The notes under the pieces were generated by a model, which saw nothing but the letters and a program-made list of their open reading frames with translations, had not been told where the DNA came from and ran no database searches. A stretch of DNA of 64,000 bases from Lacrimispora defluvii (GTDB lineage: Bacteria; Bacillota; Clostridia; Lachnospirales; Lachnospiraceae). This document shows, one piece after another, positions 44,131 to 53,507 of the stretch (its first letter is position 1; the number at the start of each line of letters is the position of its first letter). Made by a program: the position numbers and the translations under genes. The DNA lies in the NCBI GenBank assembly GCA_013036995.1, contig JAAOXG010000001.1, positions 359,386 through 423,385 on the forward strand. Direction: 5' to 3'.

Positions 44131-47100
44131 ATGAAAAATATATTAAAAAAAGCAGCCTCCATTGTGCTGGCAGCTTTACTGGCGGTAAATGGAGGAACTC
44201 CACTGGGAGGGATAATAACCAGTGGGGCAGAAACTCAGATCTACCTTGATATCAGTACTGGAGATATAATAATTGATGGGAGTACGGTTACTTGTGGATC
44301 AGATACAATAACAGCAACGACAAATCATACTGTGTTCAATATCAGTCAATCTGTATCCACTGAAACCGGAAATACCATTACGGTAAAAAGCGGCAGTAAT
44401 GTGTCTGTTACTATTGAGAATATTAACATTAACGCACCAGCCTGCGCATTTTCAGTTGAGAATAATGCTTCGGTCAATCTGACACTTAAGGGAGCAAATA
44501 AATTAAAAAGTTCTAATTACTATGCGGGGCTGCAGGTACCAAAGACAGCTTCCCTCATCATAACTGAAGAAAGCGGAAATAATGTTCTGGAAGTAACCGG
44601 AGGACTCTTTGGTGCTGGTGTCGGGGGTGCATTAGCCACAGGCTCTGATAGTGGTATTATAACTGTGAATGGAGGCAGTATTACCGCAAACGGCGGGAAC
44701 GGTGGAGCCGGAATCGGCGGAGCAGGAGACGGAGGAGACGGTACGGTTATTGTCCATGGAGGAAGCATTACTGCATCTGGTTTGGGAGGTGCTGCTGGAA
44801 TTGGCGGCGGCAAAGGCAACGGCACAGATGGAGGAGACGGTACGGTAACGATTTATGGAGGAAGTATTACCGCAACCAGTACCATCAGGGGTGCTGGTAT
44901 TGGTGGTGGTTTAGGCGACGTGGGCGGCTACTCAGGAGGAGATAGTAATGTAACCATCTATGGAGGTATTATCAATGCTGCTGGTAACATAGGTGGAACT
45001 GGTATTGGCGGCGGCGCAGGCGGAGACGTAGAAGGAATTGGAGGAATCGGAGGAAAAGGAGGAGATAGTACTGTCGCGATCTATAGAGGAATTATTACCG
45101 CAACCGGAATTGGCGGCGGAATTGGTGGAACTGGCGGCAGAGGTGACTTGGGCAGCGACGGAGGTACGGGCGGCAGCAGCAGCATCACTATCCATGGAGG
45201 AAGTATTGCAGCAGCCGGTATTATCGGCGGTGGTATGGGCGGTAATGGCGGCATTGGAGATCTCCACATGGGTGGTAATGGTGGCACTAGCGGCAGCAGC
45301 AGTATCACTATTAATGGAGGAAACATTTTAGCAAACGGTGATATCGGCAGTGGCATAGGTGGCATGGGTGGAGTTGGCTTCAGCTGTCCCAACGGTTATA
45401 ACGGCAGTGTTGGCAGCATCACTGTTACTATTAACGGTGGATCAATTAACGGAACGATACAAGGCACTCCTAAAAATAGTAATAACAGTGATTTACTTCA
45501 AACCATTGTTACTTTAACAGACAGCAGCAGCTCTCCGGTCAAGGATTCACAAATAATATCACTAGTAAGTGATCCGTTATACGACTATGGTATAAAAGAT
45601 GTAAAAACGGACAACAACGGTAAAATTTATCTTTACCTTCCTGCAGACACTGCCGTTACAAAAGCTGATACCTTTACTAATACCTTTGCGGGCCATGCAC
45701 AGTCTGGATACTCAGACACATTGACAGATCTGAGGGTAACAGGTGTAACTCCCTGTGATTCTAATTCGCTTATTAACGGTGATCTTACCATTATTTTTAA
45801 TAAGGATATGGATCCAGAACCCGGTAGTGTATCACTGATAAAGAGTGACAATACCCAAGTTACTCTGGATAAAATGAAAGGTATATGGAAGGATAGTAAA
45901 ACCTACTTAATCCCATACACCGGCCTTAGTTATGGAACTGCTTACACTGTGAATATTTCAGGTTTTAAAGATGCAGGCAGGGTGATAATGATGTCAGACA
46001 GCACTCACATCCTTACAACCGAGCCTGATCCAGCCCTGCCCTCCGTTTATCCTGATAGCCTGACCATACCCAAAGGATCTTCCGCAGAATTAACCGTATC
46101 CTTTGGTCAGGGAAGCAAGGCGGCCACTATGGCATGGATCGAGTCAGATGATAACAGTGTTATAGCAATAAGAAAACTTAAGAGTGCAACTCCCAGCCAG
46201 GCCATTGCAGCAACTCCCAGCATAGCAACCCCCAGCATAGCAACCCCCAGCGTAGCTGCACCAAATACTGCCAGTAAGGCTACACCCAGCAGTGCCGAAA
46301 AGGCTACACCCAGTCAGGCAGGAACACAGATATTGAAGCTGACTTCCCCCGGCAGCATTCTGGTAACAGGAAAGGATACTGGTGACGCTTACCTTACCAT
46401 AATCTTTAATGATGGGCAACAGACATCCACTACCATTCCCGTGTCCGTTCTGCTCCCTGCCCCTGCCTGGCCTTCCAAAAGCATTCTGACTGCTTCTGGT
46501 ATTACTGATACGGAAGCTACCCTGACCTGGACAGGTGCCAATGATAATACAGAGATTTCTGGTTATAAGATCTATCAGGATGGGGAACTCATTGGTTTTA
46601 CGGATGCAAGCATATCCAGCTATACAGTAGAAGGGCTGTCTCCTTCAACTCAGTATCACTTTCAGGTGCAGGCCGGAAATGATGACGATGTCTGGACGAT
46701 AGATGGTCCTTCCCTTGTAGTCACCACCTTATCCTCTGATTACTCAGATTCTGACGGAAGAGACTATGAGAGTCATACATCAGATAATACAGCTCCGGTT
46801 AATGTATCTGCCGCATTGAGCTCTGTTCCTGCTCAGAATGGGCAGGCCTCCACAATTGTTTCTAAGCAGATTATAGAGGAACTGATAGCAAGTGCCATAG
46901 AAAAGGCCCGCAACCAGGGAAAGGCAGCAGACCATATAGGAATCTCCTTAAACATTAGGACATTGGCAGGGACCACTGCCTTAAGCGTCACATTGCCCCA
47001 GTATGTAACCCAACGGCTAGCACAGTCCAAAGTGGAGCAGCTTGAGATATGCAGCAGTCTCTTTTCACTTACCTTTGACAGGGAATCTCTGGCTGAGTTT

Positions 47101-48174
47101 ACAAGACAGGTGACCGGGGATTTAACCCTTTCTATTACTCCGGCAGGCAGACTGTCTGGTAGAGGTGGTGCCATAACGGGCCAAAGACCGGTATTCCATG
47201 TGTCACTCAGCTATATGAGGGAGGGGAAGACTGTATTTATTACCAGCCTGGGAAGTGGCCGTGCGCTCCTCTCCATTCCATATGTTCCAGCGGATGATGA
47301 GGAAACGGGTTGTCTTTATGCCGTTTATGTGGACGCTGACAGTAACGTCACCAGGATCTCAGACTCTGTTTATGATGGCAGTACAAAAAGCGTCCTCTTT
47401 ATGACAGACCACTTCTCTGTTTATGGTATTGGTTATACAGAACCTTTAAATAGATATACAGATATCTCATCCCATTGGGCTAAAGACTATATTGAATACG
47501 CGGCAGACAGAGGATACCTTAAGGGAACTACGGATACCAAGTTTGAACCAGATGCCCCCATGACTCTTGGAGAATGGAAGGCTTCACTTGACGCACTGTC
47601 AGGAACAGATACGGGCAGCCTGATTGCGGGAGCCGGGGAAAGTCCTGACCAGACAGTTAACAGACAAGAGTCTGCGGTTTTCTTTCTGAACTTTACCAAA
47701 TCTTTGGGTCAGATTCTTCCTGCCGCGAGAGAAGTAACAGCATTTCGTGATAATATTAAGATAGACAGTACCTGCGAAGAGGCAGTAAGTATTATGCAGC
47801 AGGCGGGAATCATGTCAGGTATGGAAGACAATTGCTTTAAACCGAAGGAAACACTGACCCGGGCCCAGTTTTCTGCTATGGTATACCGCTATGCATGCCG
47901 TATGCTGTCCCCGTCTACAGCCCAGGGATTTTCTCTTAATGACAGCGGCCAGTGGATGTTTTTTAAAGAAGGTAGAGCGGTCAAAGGATGGTATCCTTTG
48001 GATGCAGGAGGAAACACCAGATATTACTATTTTGATTCCTGCGCTACCATGGCTACAGGAAAATGGTTAAAGATTAACGGCAAATGGTATTATTTCTACT
48101 CAGACGGTATAATGGCAGTAAATACCATCATTGACGGTTATAAACTAAATGATGCTGGGGTCATGGAAGAATAA
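44131..48174 (+). CDS. large SLH-domain surface protein with Gly-rich repeat region
   Basis: Start at ATG 44131 (MKNILKKAAS) after AAGGAG. The 1347-residue exported protein has a signal peptide and a carbohydrate-binding-like beta region (about residues 30-160). Then come ten or so repeats built on GGSITA...GAGIGGG, rich in Gly (bases 44610-45450), a likely beta-helix. An Ig-like part, a Big-type domain, a Pro/Thr/Ser linker of ATPS repeats (46180-46320) and an FN3 domain (46470-46730) follow. Near the C-terminus lie two SLH-like domains (DISSHWAKDYIEYAADRGYL and a weaker second), then choline-binding-like repeats (GKWYYFYSDG). No LPXTG motif; attachment by SLH. Confidence 0.82.
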   Translation: MKNILKKAASIVLAALLAVNGGTPLGGIITSGAETQIYLDISTGDIIIDGSTVTCGSDTITATTNHTVFNISQSVSTETGNTITVKSGSNVSVTIENININAPACAFSVENNASVNLTLKGANKLKSSNYYAGLQVPKTASLIITEESGNNVLEVTGGLFGAGVGGALATGSDSGIITVNGGSITANGGNGGAGIGGAGDGGDGTVIVHGGSITASGLGGAAGIGGGKGNGTDGGDGTVTIYGGSITATSTIRGAGIGGGLGDVGGYSGGDSNVTIYGGIINAAGNIGGTGIGGGAGGDVEGIGGIGGKGGDSTVAIYRGIITATGIGGGIGGTGGRGDLGSDGGTGGSSSITIHGGSIAAAGIIGGGMGGNGGIGDLHMGGNGGTSGSSSITINGGNILANGDIGSGIGGMGGVGFSCPNGYNGSVGSITVTINGGSINGTIQGTPKNSNNSDLLQTIVTLTDSSSSPVKDSQIISLVSDPLYDYGIKDVKTDNNGKIYLYLPADTAVTKADTFTNTFAGHAQSGYSDTLTDLRVTGVTPCDSNSLINGDLTIIFNKDMDPEPGSVSLIKSDNTQVTLDKMKGIWKDSKTYLIPYTGLSYGTAYTVNISGFKDAGRVIMMSDSTHILTTEPDPALPSVYPDSLTIPKGSSAELTVSFGQGSKAATMAWIESDDNSVIAIRKLKSATPSQAIAATPSIATPSIATPSVAAPNTASKATPSSAEKATPSQAGTQILKLTSPGSILVTGKDTGDAYLTIIFNDGQQTSTTIPVSVLLPAPAWPSKSILTASGITDTEATLTWTGANDNTEISGYKIYQDGELIGFTDASISSYTVEGLSPSTQYHFQVQAGNDDDVWTIDGPSLVVTTLSSDYSDSDGRDYESHTSDNTAPVNVSAALSSVPAQNGQASTIVSKQIIEELIASAIEKARNQGKAADHIGISLNIRTLAGTTALSVTLPQYVTQRLAQSKVEQLEICSSLFSLTFDRESLAEFTRQVTGDLTLSITPAGRLSGRGGAITGQRPVFHVSLSYMREGKTVFITSLGSGRALLSIPYVPADDEETGCLYAVYVDADSNVTRISDSVYDGSTKSVLFMTDHFSVYGIGYTEPLNRYTDISSHWAKDYIEYAADRGYLKGTTDTKFEPDAPMTLGEWKASLDALSGTDTGSLIAGAGESPDQTVNRQESAVFFLNFTKSLGQILPAAREVTAFRDNIKIDSTCEEAVSIMQQAGIMSGMEDNCFKPKETLTRAQFSAMVYRYACRMLSPSTAQGFSLNDSGQWMFFKEGRAVKGWYPLDAGGNTRYYYFDSCATMATGKWLKINGKWYYFYSDGIMAVNTIIDGYKLNDAGVMEE

Positions 48175-48190
48175 AAATCAGGAAATAAAT

Positions 48191-48230
48191 GGGTGGGTCA
48201 GACAGTTGTAGCAAACTGTCTGATCCATCC
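48191..48230 (+). terminator. long hairpin after the surface protein gene
   Basis: A 17-bp stem (48191-48207 against 48214-48230, with two G-T pairs) with a 6-nt loop. No long T-run follows, so terminator strength is uncertain. Confidence 0.6.
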
Positions 48231-48338
48231 GTTTATAGCAGCATCGAATGGCTGCGTGGGAGATTTCTTAATATTACTTTATTAAGATTTATGTACGACT
48301 AAATTCCAGCGCCCCGTATAATTCAGTTAATAAAGGAA

Positions 48339-48367
48339 TAGACGAAACACATGTTTTGTTTTATAAT
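48339..48367 (+). promoter_or_regulatory. promoter of the ThyX-like/folA operon
   Basis: TAGACG and a perfect TATAAT (48362-48367) are separated by 17 bp. The start codon of the ThyX-like gene is 48 bp downstream. Confidence 0.55.
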
Positions 48368-48414
48368 GGATGGGACTATAAAACAGGGAATCCGTATTCA
48401 GAAAGGAACATACC

Positions 48415-49038
48415 ATGTTAAAATGTGAAAGAACCAGTGTTATGAACATAGAAAATGCCATTCGTGGTGCAAGAAACCCGATGAACAGCTGGGACCGTAT
48501 GGACAGCGGATACAACGAAGATGGAGAATACATTCTTGGACCCAACGATATGGGACTTGCCAGGCGCTTAAGAAAGGCCGGCAGCGACCACAGAAAGTTC
48601 ATTCGCCAGATCTTTGTTTCTGTAGATGTGACCGCTCCCCTGTATTGGTGGAAGGAATACGATACCTATAAAGTATCTACCGTAGCGAACTCCACGAGCA
48701 CCATGCACAAGATGCATTCAAAACCATTTGATATGGAGGACTTCAGCCATGACCATATGACAGAGGGAACTCTTGCCTTTATGGGAACGGTTGTGGAAGA
48801 ACTGGAAAAGATCCGGCTGCGCTACATTGAAACAAAAAATAAGGATGACTGGTATGATATGATCCAGCTTCTCCCTGCCAGCTATAACCAGATGCGCACA
48901 TGTACATTGAACTATGAAACGTTAGTCAATATTTATTTTGCAAGAAGAGGGCACAAATTAAAGGAATGGCATACATTCTGCAGCTGGATTGAAACGCTCC
49001 CCTATGCGAAGGAGCTGATTCTTGCAGAGGAAGAATAA
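48415..49038 (+). CDS. ThyX-like protein, probable flavin-dependent thymidylate synthase
   Basis: A 207-residue cytoplasmic protein, ATG 48415 after AAAGGAA. RKFIRQIFVSVDVTAPLYWWKEYDTYK followed by ANSTSTMHKM resembles in order the ThyX segment in which a tryptophan/arginine-rich stretch is followed by the R-H-R-x7-S signature, but the consensus signature is not strictly kept (EYDTYK...STST). Length is slightly under the 220-250 typical for ThyX. Directly downstream (14 bp) lies dihydrofolate reductase, the enzyme that works with thymidylate synthesis. Assignment rests mainly on context plus partial motif; could be a divergent or repurposed relative. Confidence 0.5.
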   Translation: MLKCERTSVMNIENAIRGARNPMNSWDRMDSGYNEDGEYILGPNDMGLARRLRKAGSDHRKFIRQIFVSVDVTAPLYWWKEYDTYKVSTVANSTSTMHKMHSKPFDMEDFSHDHMTEGTLAFMGTVVEELEKIRLRYIETKNKDDWYDMIQLLPASYNQMRTCTLNYETLVNIYFARRGHKLKEWHTFCSWIETLPYAKELILAEEE

Positions 49039-49052
49039 AGGTGGACATGCTT

Positions 49053-49559
49053 ATGAATTTGATTGTAGCAGTGGATAAAAACTGGGCCATCGGGAATCAG
49101 GGCCAGCTTCTGGTATCCATACCGGAGGATAAGCGGATGTTCCGGGAGGAAACTCTTGGAAAAGTAATCATTATGGGCCGTAAGACATTGGAAAGTCTTC
49201 CGGGAAAACAGCCATTATATGGAAGGACCAATATCGTTCTTACCAGAAATCCTGATTACAAGGTGAAAGGTGCCGTAATCTGCAGCAGTATGGAAGCGGT
49301 GATGCAGGAACTTGATAAGCACACGGGTAAAGAATGTTTTGTCATTGGCGGACAGAGCATTTATGAGCAGTTCCTGCCATATTGCGATACGGCTCATGTG
49401 ACATATATTGACTATGCTTACAGCGCAGATACTCATTTTCCGAACCTGGATATGGACACCGGCTGGGAGATGTGTGCTGAAAGTGAAGAACAGACGTATT
49501 TTAATTTGTGTTATACGTTCCGTATGTACCAGAGAACTGGTCAATCGATAAAAAAATAA
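49053..49559 (+). CDS. folA: dihydrofolate reductase
   Basis: Start at ATG 49053 (MNLIVAVDKNWAIG) preferred over GTG 49041 because AAAGGTGG is then well spaced. The 168-residue enzyme reduces dihydrofolate to tetrahydrofolate with NADPH. Family motifs are AVDKNWAIGNQGQLLVSIPEDKRMFR (active site with Glu), VIIMGRKTLESLPGKQPLYGRTNIVLTR for NADPH and CFVIGGQSIYEQFL. Coupled to the ThyX-like gene, as expected for thymidylate and folate supply. Confidence 0.92.
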   Translation: MNLIVAVDKNWAIGNQGQLLVSIPEDKRMFREETLGKVIIMGRKTLESLPGKQPLYGRTNIVLTRNPDYKVKGAVICSSMEAVMQELDKHTGKECFVIGGQSIYEQFLPYCDTAHVTYIDYAYSADTHFPNLDMDTGWEMCAESEEQTYFNLCYTFRMYQRTGQSIKK

Positions 49560-49716
49560 TGATATTTATTTATAAAATATTTTGATATTTGTCTTTTCAT
49601 ATTGTTTTTGACATATAAAAATGATAATATGAAACGAGTACCATTTCACCTGATTGTCAGGAAGGCTTTCAGGAACGGTGCGAAGGTATATTCACGAAGA
49701 CATTAGGAGGATGAAG

Positions 49717-50607
49717 ATGTACAGGATTTTAAAAGCAGAGATGTTAGCTGACAAGATCTATCTGATGGATGTGGAAGCACCCCGGATTGCCAAAGCCTGC
49801 CAGCCTGGAGAATTTGTAATCGTAAAGATGGATGACAGAGGGGAGCGTATTCCGCTCACCATCTGTGATTATAACCGTGACAAAGGGACAATTACCATTG
49901 TATTTCAGACAGTGGGCGCCAGCACGGAAAAGATGGCTGATTTAAAAACAGGGGACAGCTTTGAAGATGTAGTAGGACCTTTAGGTAATGCATCTGAATT
50001 TGTAGAAGAAGATTTAGAAGAAGTAAAGAAACGGAAATATTTATTTGTAGCCGGTGGTGTTGGAACTGCTCCTGTTTATCCTCAGGTAAAATGGATGAGG
50101 GAGCACGGTATATCGGTTGATGTAATCGTAGGAGCGAAGACAAAGGATCTGCTGATCTTAGAAGATGCCATGAGAGAACAGGCCGGCAATTTATATGTTA
50201 CCACAGATGACGGTTCCTATGAGAGAAAAGGAATGGTTACTGAAGTAATTAAGGATCTCGTAAATAATCAGGGAAAACAGTATGATGTCTGTGTTGCCAT
50301 CGGCCCTATGATTATGATGAAATTCACCTGCCTTTTAACAAAGGAATTAGGGATTCCAACCGTTGTCAGCTTAAACCCAGTCATGGTAGACGGTACAGGT
50401 ATGTGCGGAGCCTGCCGTATCACTGTTGGGGACGAAGTCAAATTTGCCTGCGTGGATGGACCGGAATTTGACGGCCATAAAGTGAATTTTGACGAGGCCA
50501 TGAAGCGTCAGATGATGTATAAGAGCGAAGAAGGGCGTGCAATTTTAAAAACCCGGGAAGGCGATACTCATCATGGCGGCTGCGGACAGTGTGGAGGTGA
50601 CAACTAA
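49717..50607 (+). CDS. nfnA: NADH-dependent ferredoxin:NADP+ oxidoreductase subunit NfnA
   Basis: Start at ATG 49717, six bases after AGGAGG; an ATG at 49711 directly abuts that site. The 296-residue flavoprotein has an FAD domain (ERIPLTICDYNRDKGTITIVFQ), a NAD-binding domain (FVAGGVGTAPVYPQVKWM) and a C-terminal [2Fe-2S] cluster region (MCGACRITVGDEVKFACVDGPEFDG with a further Cys pair, GCGQCG, at the end). With NfnB it forms the electron-bifurcating NADH/ferredoxin transhydrogenase of clostridia. Stop and next start overlap (TAATG). Confidence 0.9.
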   Translation: MYRILKAEMLADKIYLMDVEAPRIAKACQPGEFVIVKMDDRGERIPLTICDYNRDKGTITIVFQTVGASTEKMADLKTGDSFEDVVGPLGNASEFVEEDLEEVKKRKYLFVAGGVGTAPVYPQVKWMREHGISVDVIVGAKTKDLLILEDAMREQAGNLYVTTDDGSYERKGMVTEVIKDLVNNQGKQYDVCVAIGPMIMMKFTCLLTKELGIPTVVSLNPVMVDGTGMCGACRITVGDEVKFACVDGPEFDGHKVNFDEAMKRQMMYKSEEGRAILKTREGDTHHGGCGQCGGDN

Positions 50608-51995
50608 TGGACGTTTTAAAGAAAGTACCAGTCAGAGAACAGGATCCAAAAGTAAGAGCAACAAACTTTAAAGAAGTATGTCTTGGATATAATGAAGAAG
50701 AAGCAAGAGAAGAGGCCAGCCGCTGCATTCAGTGCAAGAATCCCAAGTGCGTAAAGGGCTGTCCTGTATCCATTAATATACCTGGATTTATTAAAGAGGT
50801 GGAAGAGGGCAATATTGAGGAAGCTGCAAAAGTGATCGCACAATCCTCGGCACTTCCGGCAGTATGCGGACGTGTATGTCCCCAGGAGAGTCAGTGTGAA
50901 GGTCAGTGCATCCGCGGAATTAAGGGAGAGCCGGTTTCTATCGGAAAGCTTGAGCGGTTTGTTGCAGACTGGTCCAGAGAGCATGGAATTGTTCCAAAAG
51001 CACCTGAAAAAACCAATGGAAAGAAAGTGGCAGTCATCGGTTCCGGCCCTTCTGGTCTTACCTGTGCAGGGGATCTTGCAAAGCTGGGATACGAAGTTAC
51101 AATATTTGAAGCACTTCATGAGCCTGGCGGTGTACTTACTTATGGTATTCCTGAGTTCCGTCTTCCTAAAGACGGCGTAGTACAGCCCGAGATTGACAAC
51201 GTCAGAAAGCTGGGCGTTAAGATTGAGACCAATGTAATTGTTGGAAAGTCTGTGACGATTGATGAACTTCTTGATGAAGAAGGGTTCCAGGCTGTATTCA
51301 TCGGTTCAGGAGCCGGACTTCCGATGTTCATGGGAATTCCGGGAGAGAATGCCAACGGTGTATTCTCTGCCAATGAATACTTAACAAGAAGTAATTTAAT
51401 GAAGGCATTCCGTGACGACTACGATACCCCAATTGTAGCAGGTAATAAGGTAGCGGTTGTCGGCGGAGGCAACGTTGCTATGGACGCAGCCAGAACGGCT
51501 CTTCGTCTTGGTGCAGAGGTGCATGTTGTCTACAGACGAAGCGAGGCGGAACTTCCTGCAAGAGCGGAAGAAGTCCATCATGCAAAAGAAGAAGGAATTA
51601 TATTTGATCTTCTGTCAAACCCAATTGAAATTCTCACCGATGAGAAGGGCTGGGTTAACGGAATGAAATGTATCAGAATGGAACTTGGAGAACCGGATGC
51701 TTCCGGCAGAAGAAGACCTGTAGAGGTGAAAGGATCTGAATTTGTCATTGATGTGGATACTGTCATCATGTCACTGGGAACATCCCCCAATCCTTTAATA
51801 TCCAATACCACAAAGGGACTGGATATTAATAAGCGCAAATGTATTATTGCAGAGGAGTCTACAGGAAAGACAAGCAAGGAAGGCGTATATGCCGGAGGAG
51901 ATGCAGTGACAGGTGCTGCAACGGTAATCCTGGCCATGGAAGCCGGACGTGCTGGCGCAAGAGGAATTGACGAATATCTTTCTGCCAGGAATTAA
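50607..51995 (+). CDS. nfnB: NfnB, GltD-like large subunit of the bifurcating transhydrogenase
   Basis: A 462-residue protein, homologous to the small subunit of glutamate synthase. N-terminal Cys motifs CIQCKNPKCVKGCP and VCGRVCPQESQCEGQC bind two [4Fe-4S] clusters. Then come FAD (VAVIGSGPSGLTCAGDLAKLGY) and NADPH (VAVVGGGNVAMDAARTALRLG) folds and a closing EGVYAGGDAVTGAATVILAMEAGR segment. Adjacent NfnA argues for Nfn rather than glutamate synthase; no large GltB subunit nearby. Couples NADH and ferredoxin oxidation to NADPH formation. Confidence 0.9.
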   Translation: MDVLKKVPVREQDPKVRATNFKEVCLGYNEEEAREEASRCIQCKNPKCVKGCPVSINIPGFIKEVEEGNIEEAAKVIAQSSALPAVCGRVCPQESQCEGQCIRGIKGEPVSIGKLERFVADWSREHGIVPKAPEKTNGKKVAVIGSGPSGLTCAGDLAKLGYEVTIFEALHEPGGVLTYGIPEFRLPKDGVVQPEIDNVRKLGVKIETNVIVGKSVTIDELLDEEGFQAVFIGSGAGLPMFMGIPGENANGVFSANEYLTRSNLMKAFRDDYDTPIVAGNKVAVVGGGNVAMDAARTALRLGAEVHVVYRRSEAELPARAEEVHHAKEEGIIFDLLSNPIEILTDEKGWVNGMKCIRMELGEPDASGRRRPVEVKGSEFVIDVDTVIMSLGTSPNPLISNTTKGLDINKRKCIIAEESTGKTSKEGVYAGGDAVTGAATVILAMEAGRAGARGIDEYLSARN

Positions 51996-52007
51996 TCCGG
52001 ACAGATC

Positions 52008-52037
52008 AGGGCTGCCACTAATTTGGCAGCCCTTTTG
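52008..52037 (+). terminator. terminator after nfnB
   Basis: AGGGCTGCCA (52008-52017) pairs perfectly with TGGCAGCCCT (52024-52033), followed by TTTT. Confidence 0.88.
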
Positions 52038-52056
52038 AAACGGAGAAAAATTTTTT

Positions 52057-53421
52057 ATGAATAAAAAAGTAGATTTACTAAAGGGACACATCTTTACTTC
52101 GCTTACAGAGCTGGCGCTTCCTATTATGGTCACTGCATTGGTCCAGATGGCTTATAACTTGACGGATATGGCGTGGATCGGTATTGCTGGCGCTTCATCG
52201 GTTGCTGCGGTGGGGGCAGGGGGTATGTATGTGTGGCTTTCCCAGGGAGTTGTTGCACTGGCTAAAATGGGGGGGCAGGTTAAAGTTGCCCATGCTCTTG
52301 GCGGAGGCAGGAAAGAAGAAGCCGCTCAATATGCATCAGGGGCACTTCAGCTTGGGATTTTGTTCTCTGTTCTTTACGGTGCTCTTTGCATATTTGGGGC
52401 TAAGCCGCTGATTGGTTTTTTCGGACTGAGCAACAGAGGGATCGTTGAGAATGCCCAGTTATATTTAAAAATAACCTGCGGGCTGATTGTATTTTCCTAT
52501 ATGAATGTGATTCTGACCGGTATCCTCACAGCCATGGGAGACAGCAGAACTCCTTTAAAGGCTAATGTAATAGGACTTGTATTAAATATGGTTTTAGATC
52601 CGCTCTTAATTTTCGGAGTGGGGCCGGTAAAAGGCTTTGGCGTAGCCGGGGCAGCAGCAGCTACGGTATTTGCCCAGGCAGTTGTAACACTTGTATTTAT
52701 AATAGCAATTCGTAAAGACAAACTGGTATTTGATAAAGTACGGCTGATCCAGAGAGTACCATGGGACTATATGAGCTCTATGATCAGAATCGGATTCCCT
52801 GCTTCTGTCCAGAATTTAATATACACCAGTATTTCCATGATTTTAACCCGGTTTGTAGCTGAATTTGGTGATACGGCAGTTGCCGTACTCCGGGTAGGCG
52901 GTCAGATTGAATCCATCTCATGGATGACTGCAGATGGTTTTGCAGCTGCGATTAACTCTTTTGTGGGTCAGAATTATGGTGCAAAGCAGTATGGGAGAGT
53001 AAAAAAGGGATATTTTACGGCAGTGGCAGTCATGTTTTTATGGGGATTATTCTGCACCTTTTTGCTGATTGTTTTTCCGAAGCAGATATTCGGACTATTC
53101 ATACATGAAGCAGATGTAATTCCTATGGGAGTGCGCTATCTTGTTATTTTAGGTGTCAGCCAGATGTTTATGTGCGTGGAGCTTACCACGGTAGGTGCGC
53201 TCTCGGGACTTGGAAAAACCTTGCTCAGTTCTGTAATCAGTATTGTGTTTACCACAGCAAGAATTCCTCTTGCCATGTTCTTGGGAAGTACCTCTTTGGG
53301 ACTTGACGGAATCTGGTGGGCCTTTTCCATTTCCAGTATTATAAAGGGAATTCTGTTTTTCCTGTGTTTTATTGTGGTATCCACAAAGATAGGTAACCAT
53401 CAGGAGAAAAAAATTCTATAA
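52057..53421 (+). CDS. MATE-family efflux transporter
   Basis: A 454-residue membrane protein with about twelve hydrophobic segments in two homologous halves. Conserved segments: LALPIMVTALVQMAYNLTDMAWIG at the N-terminus, ALGGGRKEEAAQYASGAL, TAMGDSRTPLKANVIGLVLNMVLDPLLIFG, and SWMTADGFAAAINSFVGQNYGA. Such proteins export cationic drugs or metabolites using sodium or proton gradients. Substrate not predictable. It follows the nfnB terminator; no ribosome site of the usual strength (CGGAG) but spacing is adequate. Confidence 0.92.
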   Translation: MNKKVDLLKGHIFTSLTELALPIMVTALVQMAYNLTDMAWIGIAGASSVAAVGAGGMYVWLSQGVVALAKMGGQVKVAHALGGGRKEEAAQYASGALQLGILFSVLYGALCIFGAKPLIGFFGLSNRGIVENAQLYLKITCGLIVFSYMNVILTGILTAMGDSRTPLKANVIGLVLNMVLDPLLIFGVGPVKGFGVAGAAAATVFAQAVVTLVFIIAIRKDKLVFDKVRLIQRVPWDYMSSMIRIGFPASVQNLIYTSISMILTRFVAEFGDTAVAVLRVGGQIESISWMTADGFAAAINSFVGQNYGAKQYGRVKKGYFTAVAVMFLWGLFCTFLLIVFPKQIFGLFIHEADVIPMGVRYLVILGVSQMFMCVELTTVGALSGLGKTLLSSVISIVFTTARIPLAMFLGSTSLGLDGIWWAFSISSIIKGILFFLCFIVVSTKIGNHQEKKIL

Positions 53422-53507
53422 AATTTCATTTTGGACTTGAATTTTACCCTCGGTTTACGTTAACATATAGGAGGGATAAAGATAGAAAAAATGCAAAGGA
53501 ACTGACG

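Noticed and set aside
45038..45392. Overlapping frames on both strands in the Gly-rich repeat region
   Set aside because: The repetitive GGN codons of the surface protein keep all frames open; their products are low-complexity and have no starts with ribosome sites.
44610..45450. Possible CRISPR or satellite-like repeat array
   Set aside because: The repeats are protein-coding, of variable unit length and without conserved spacers.
50607..51995. Glutamate synthase small subunit
   Set aside because: The adjoining gene is NfnA and no large GltB subunit is present, so NfnB fits better.
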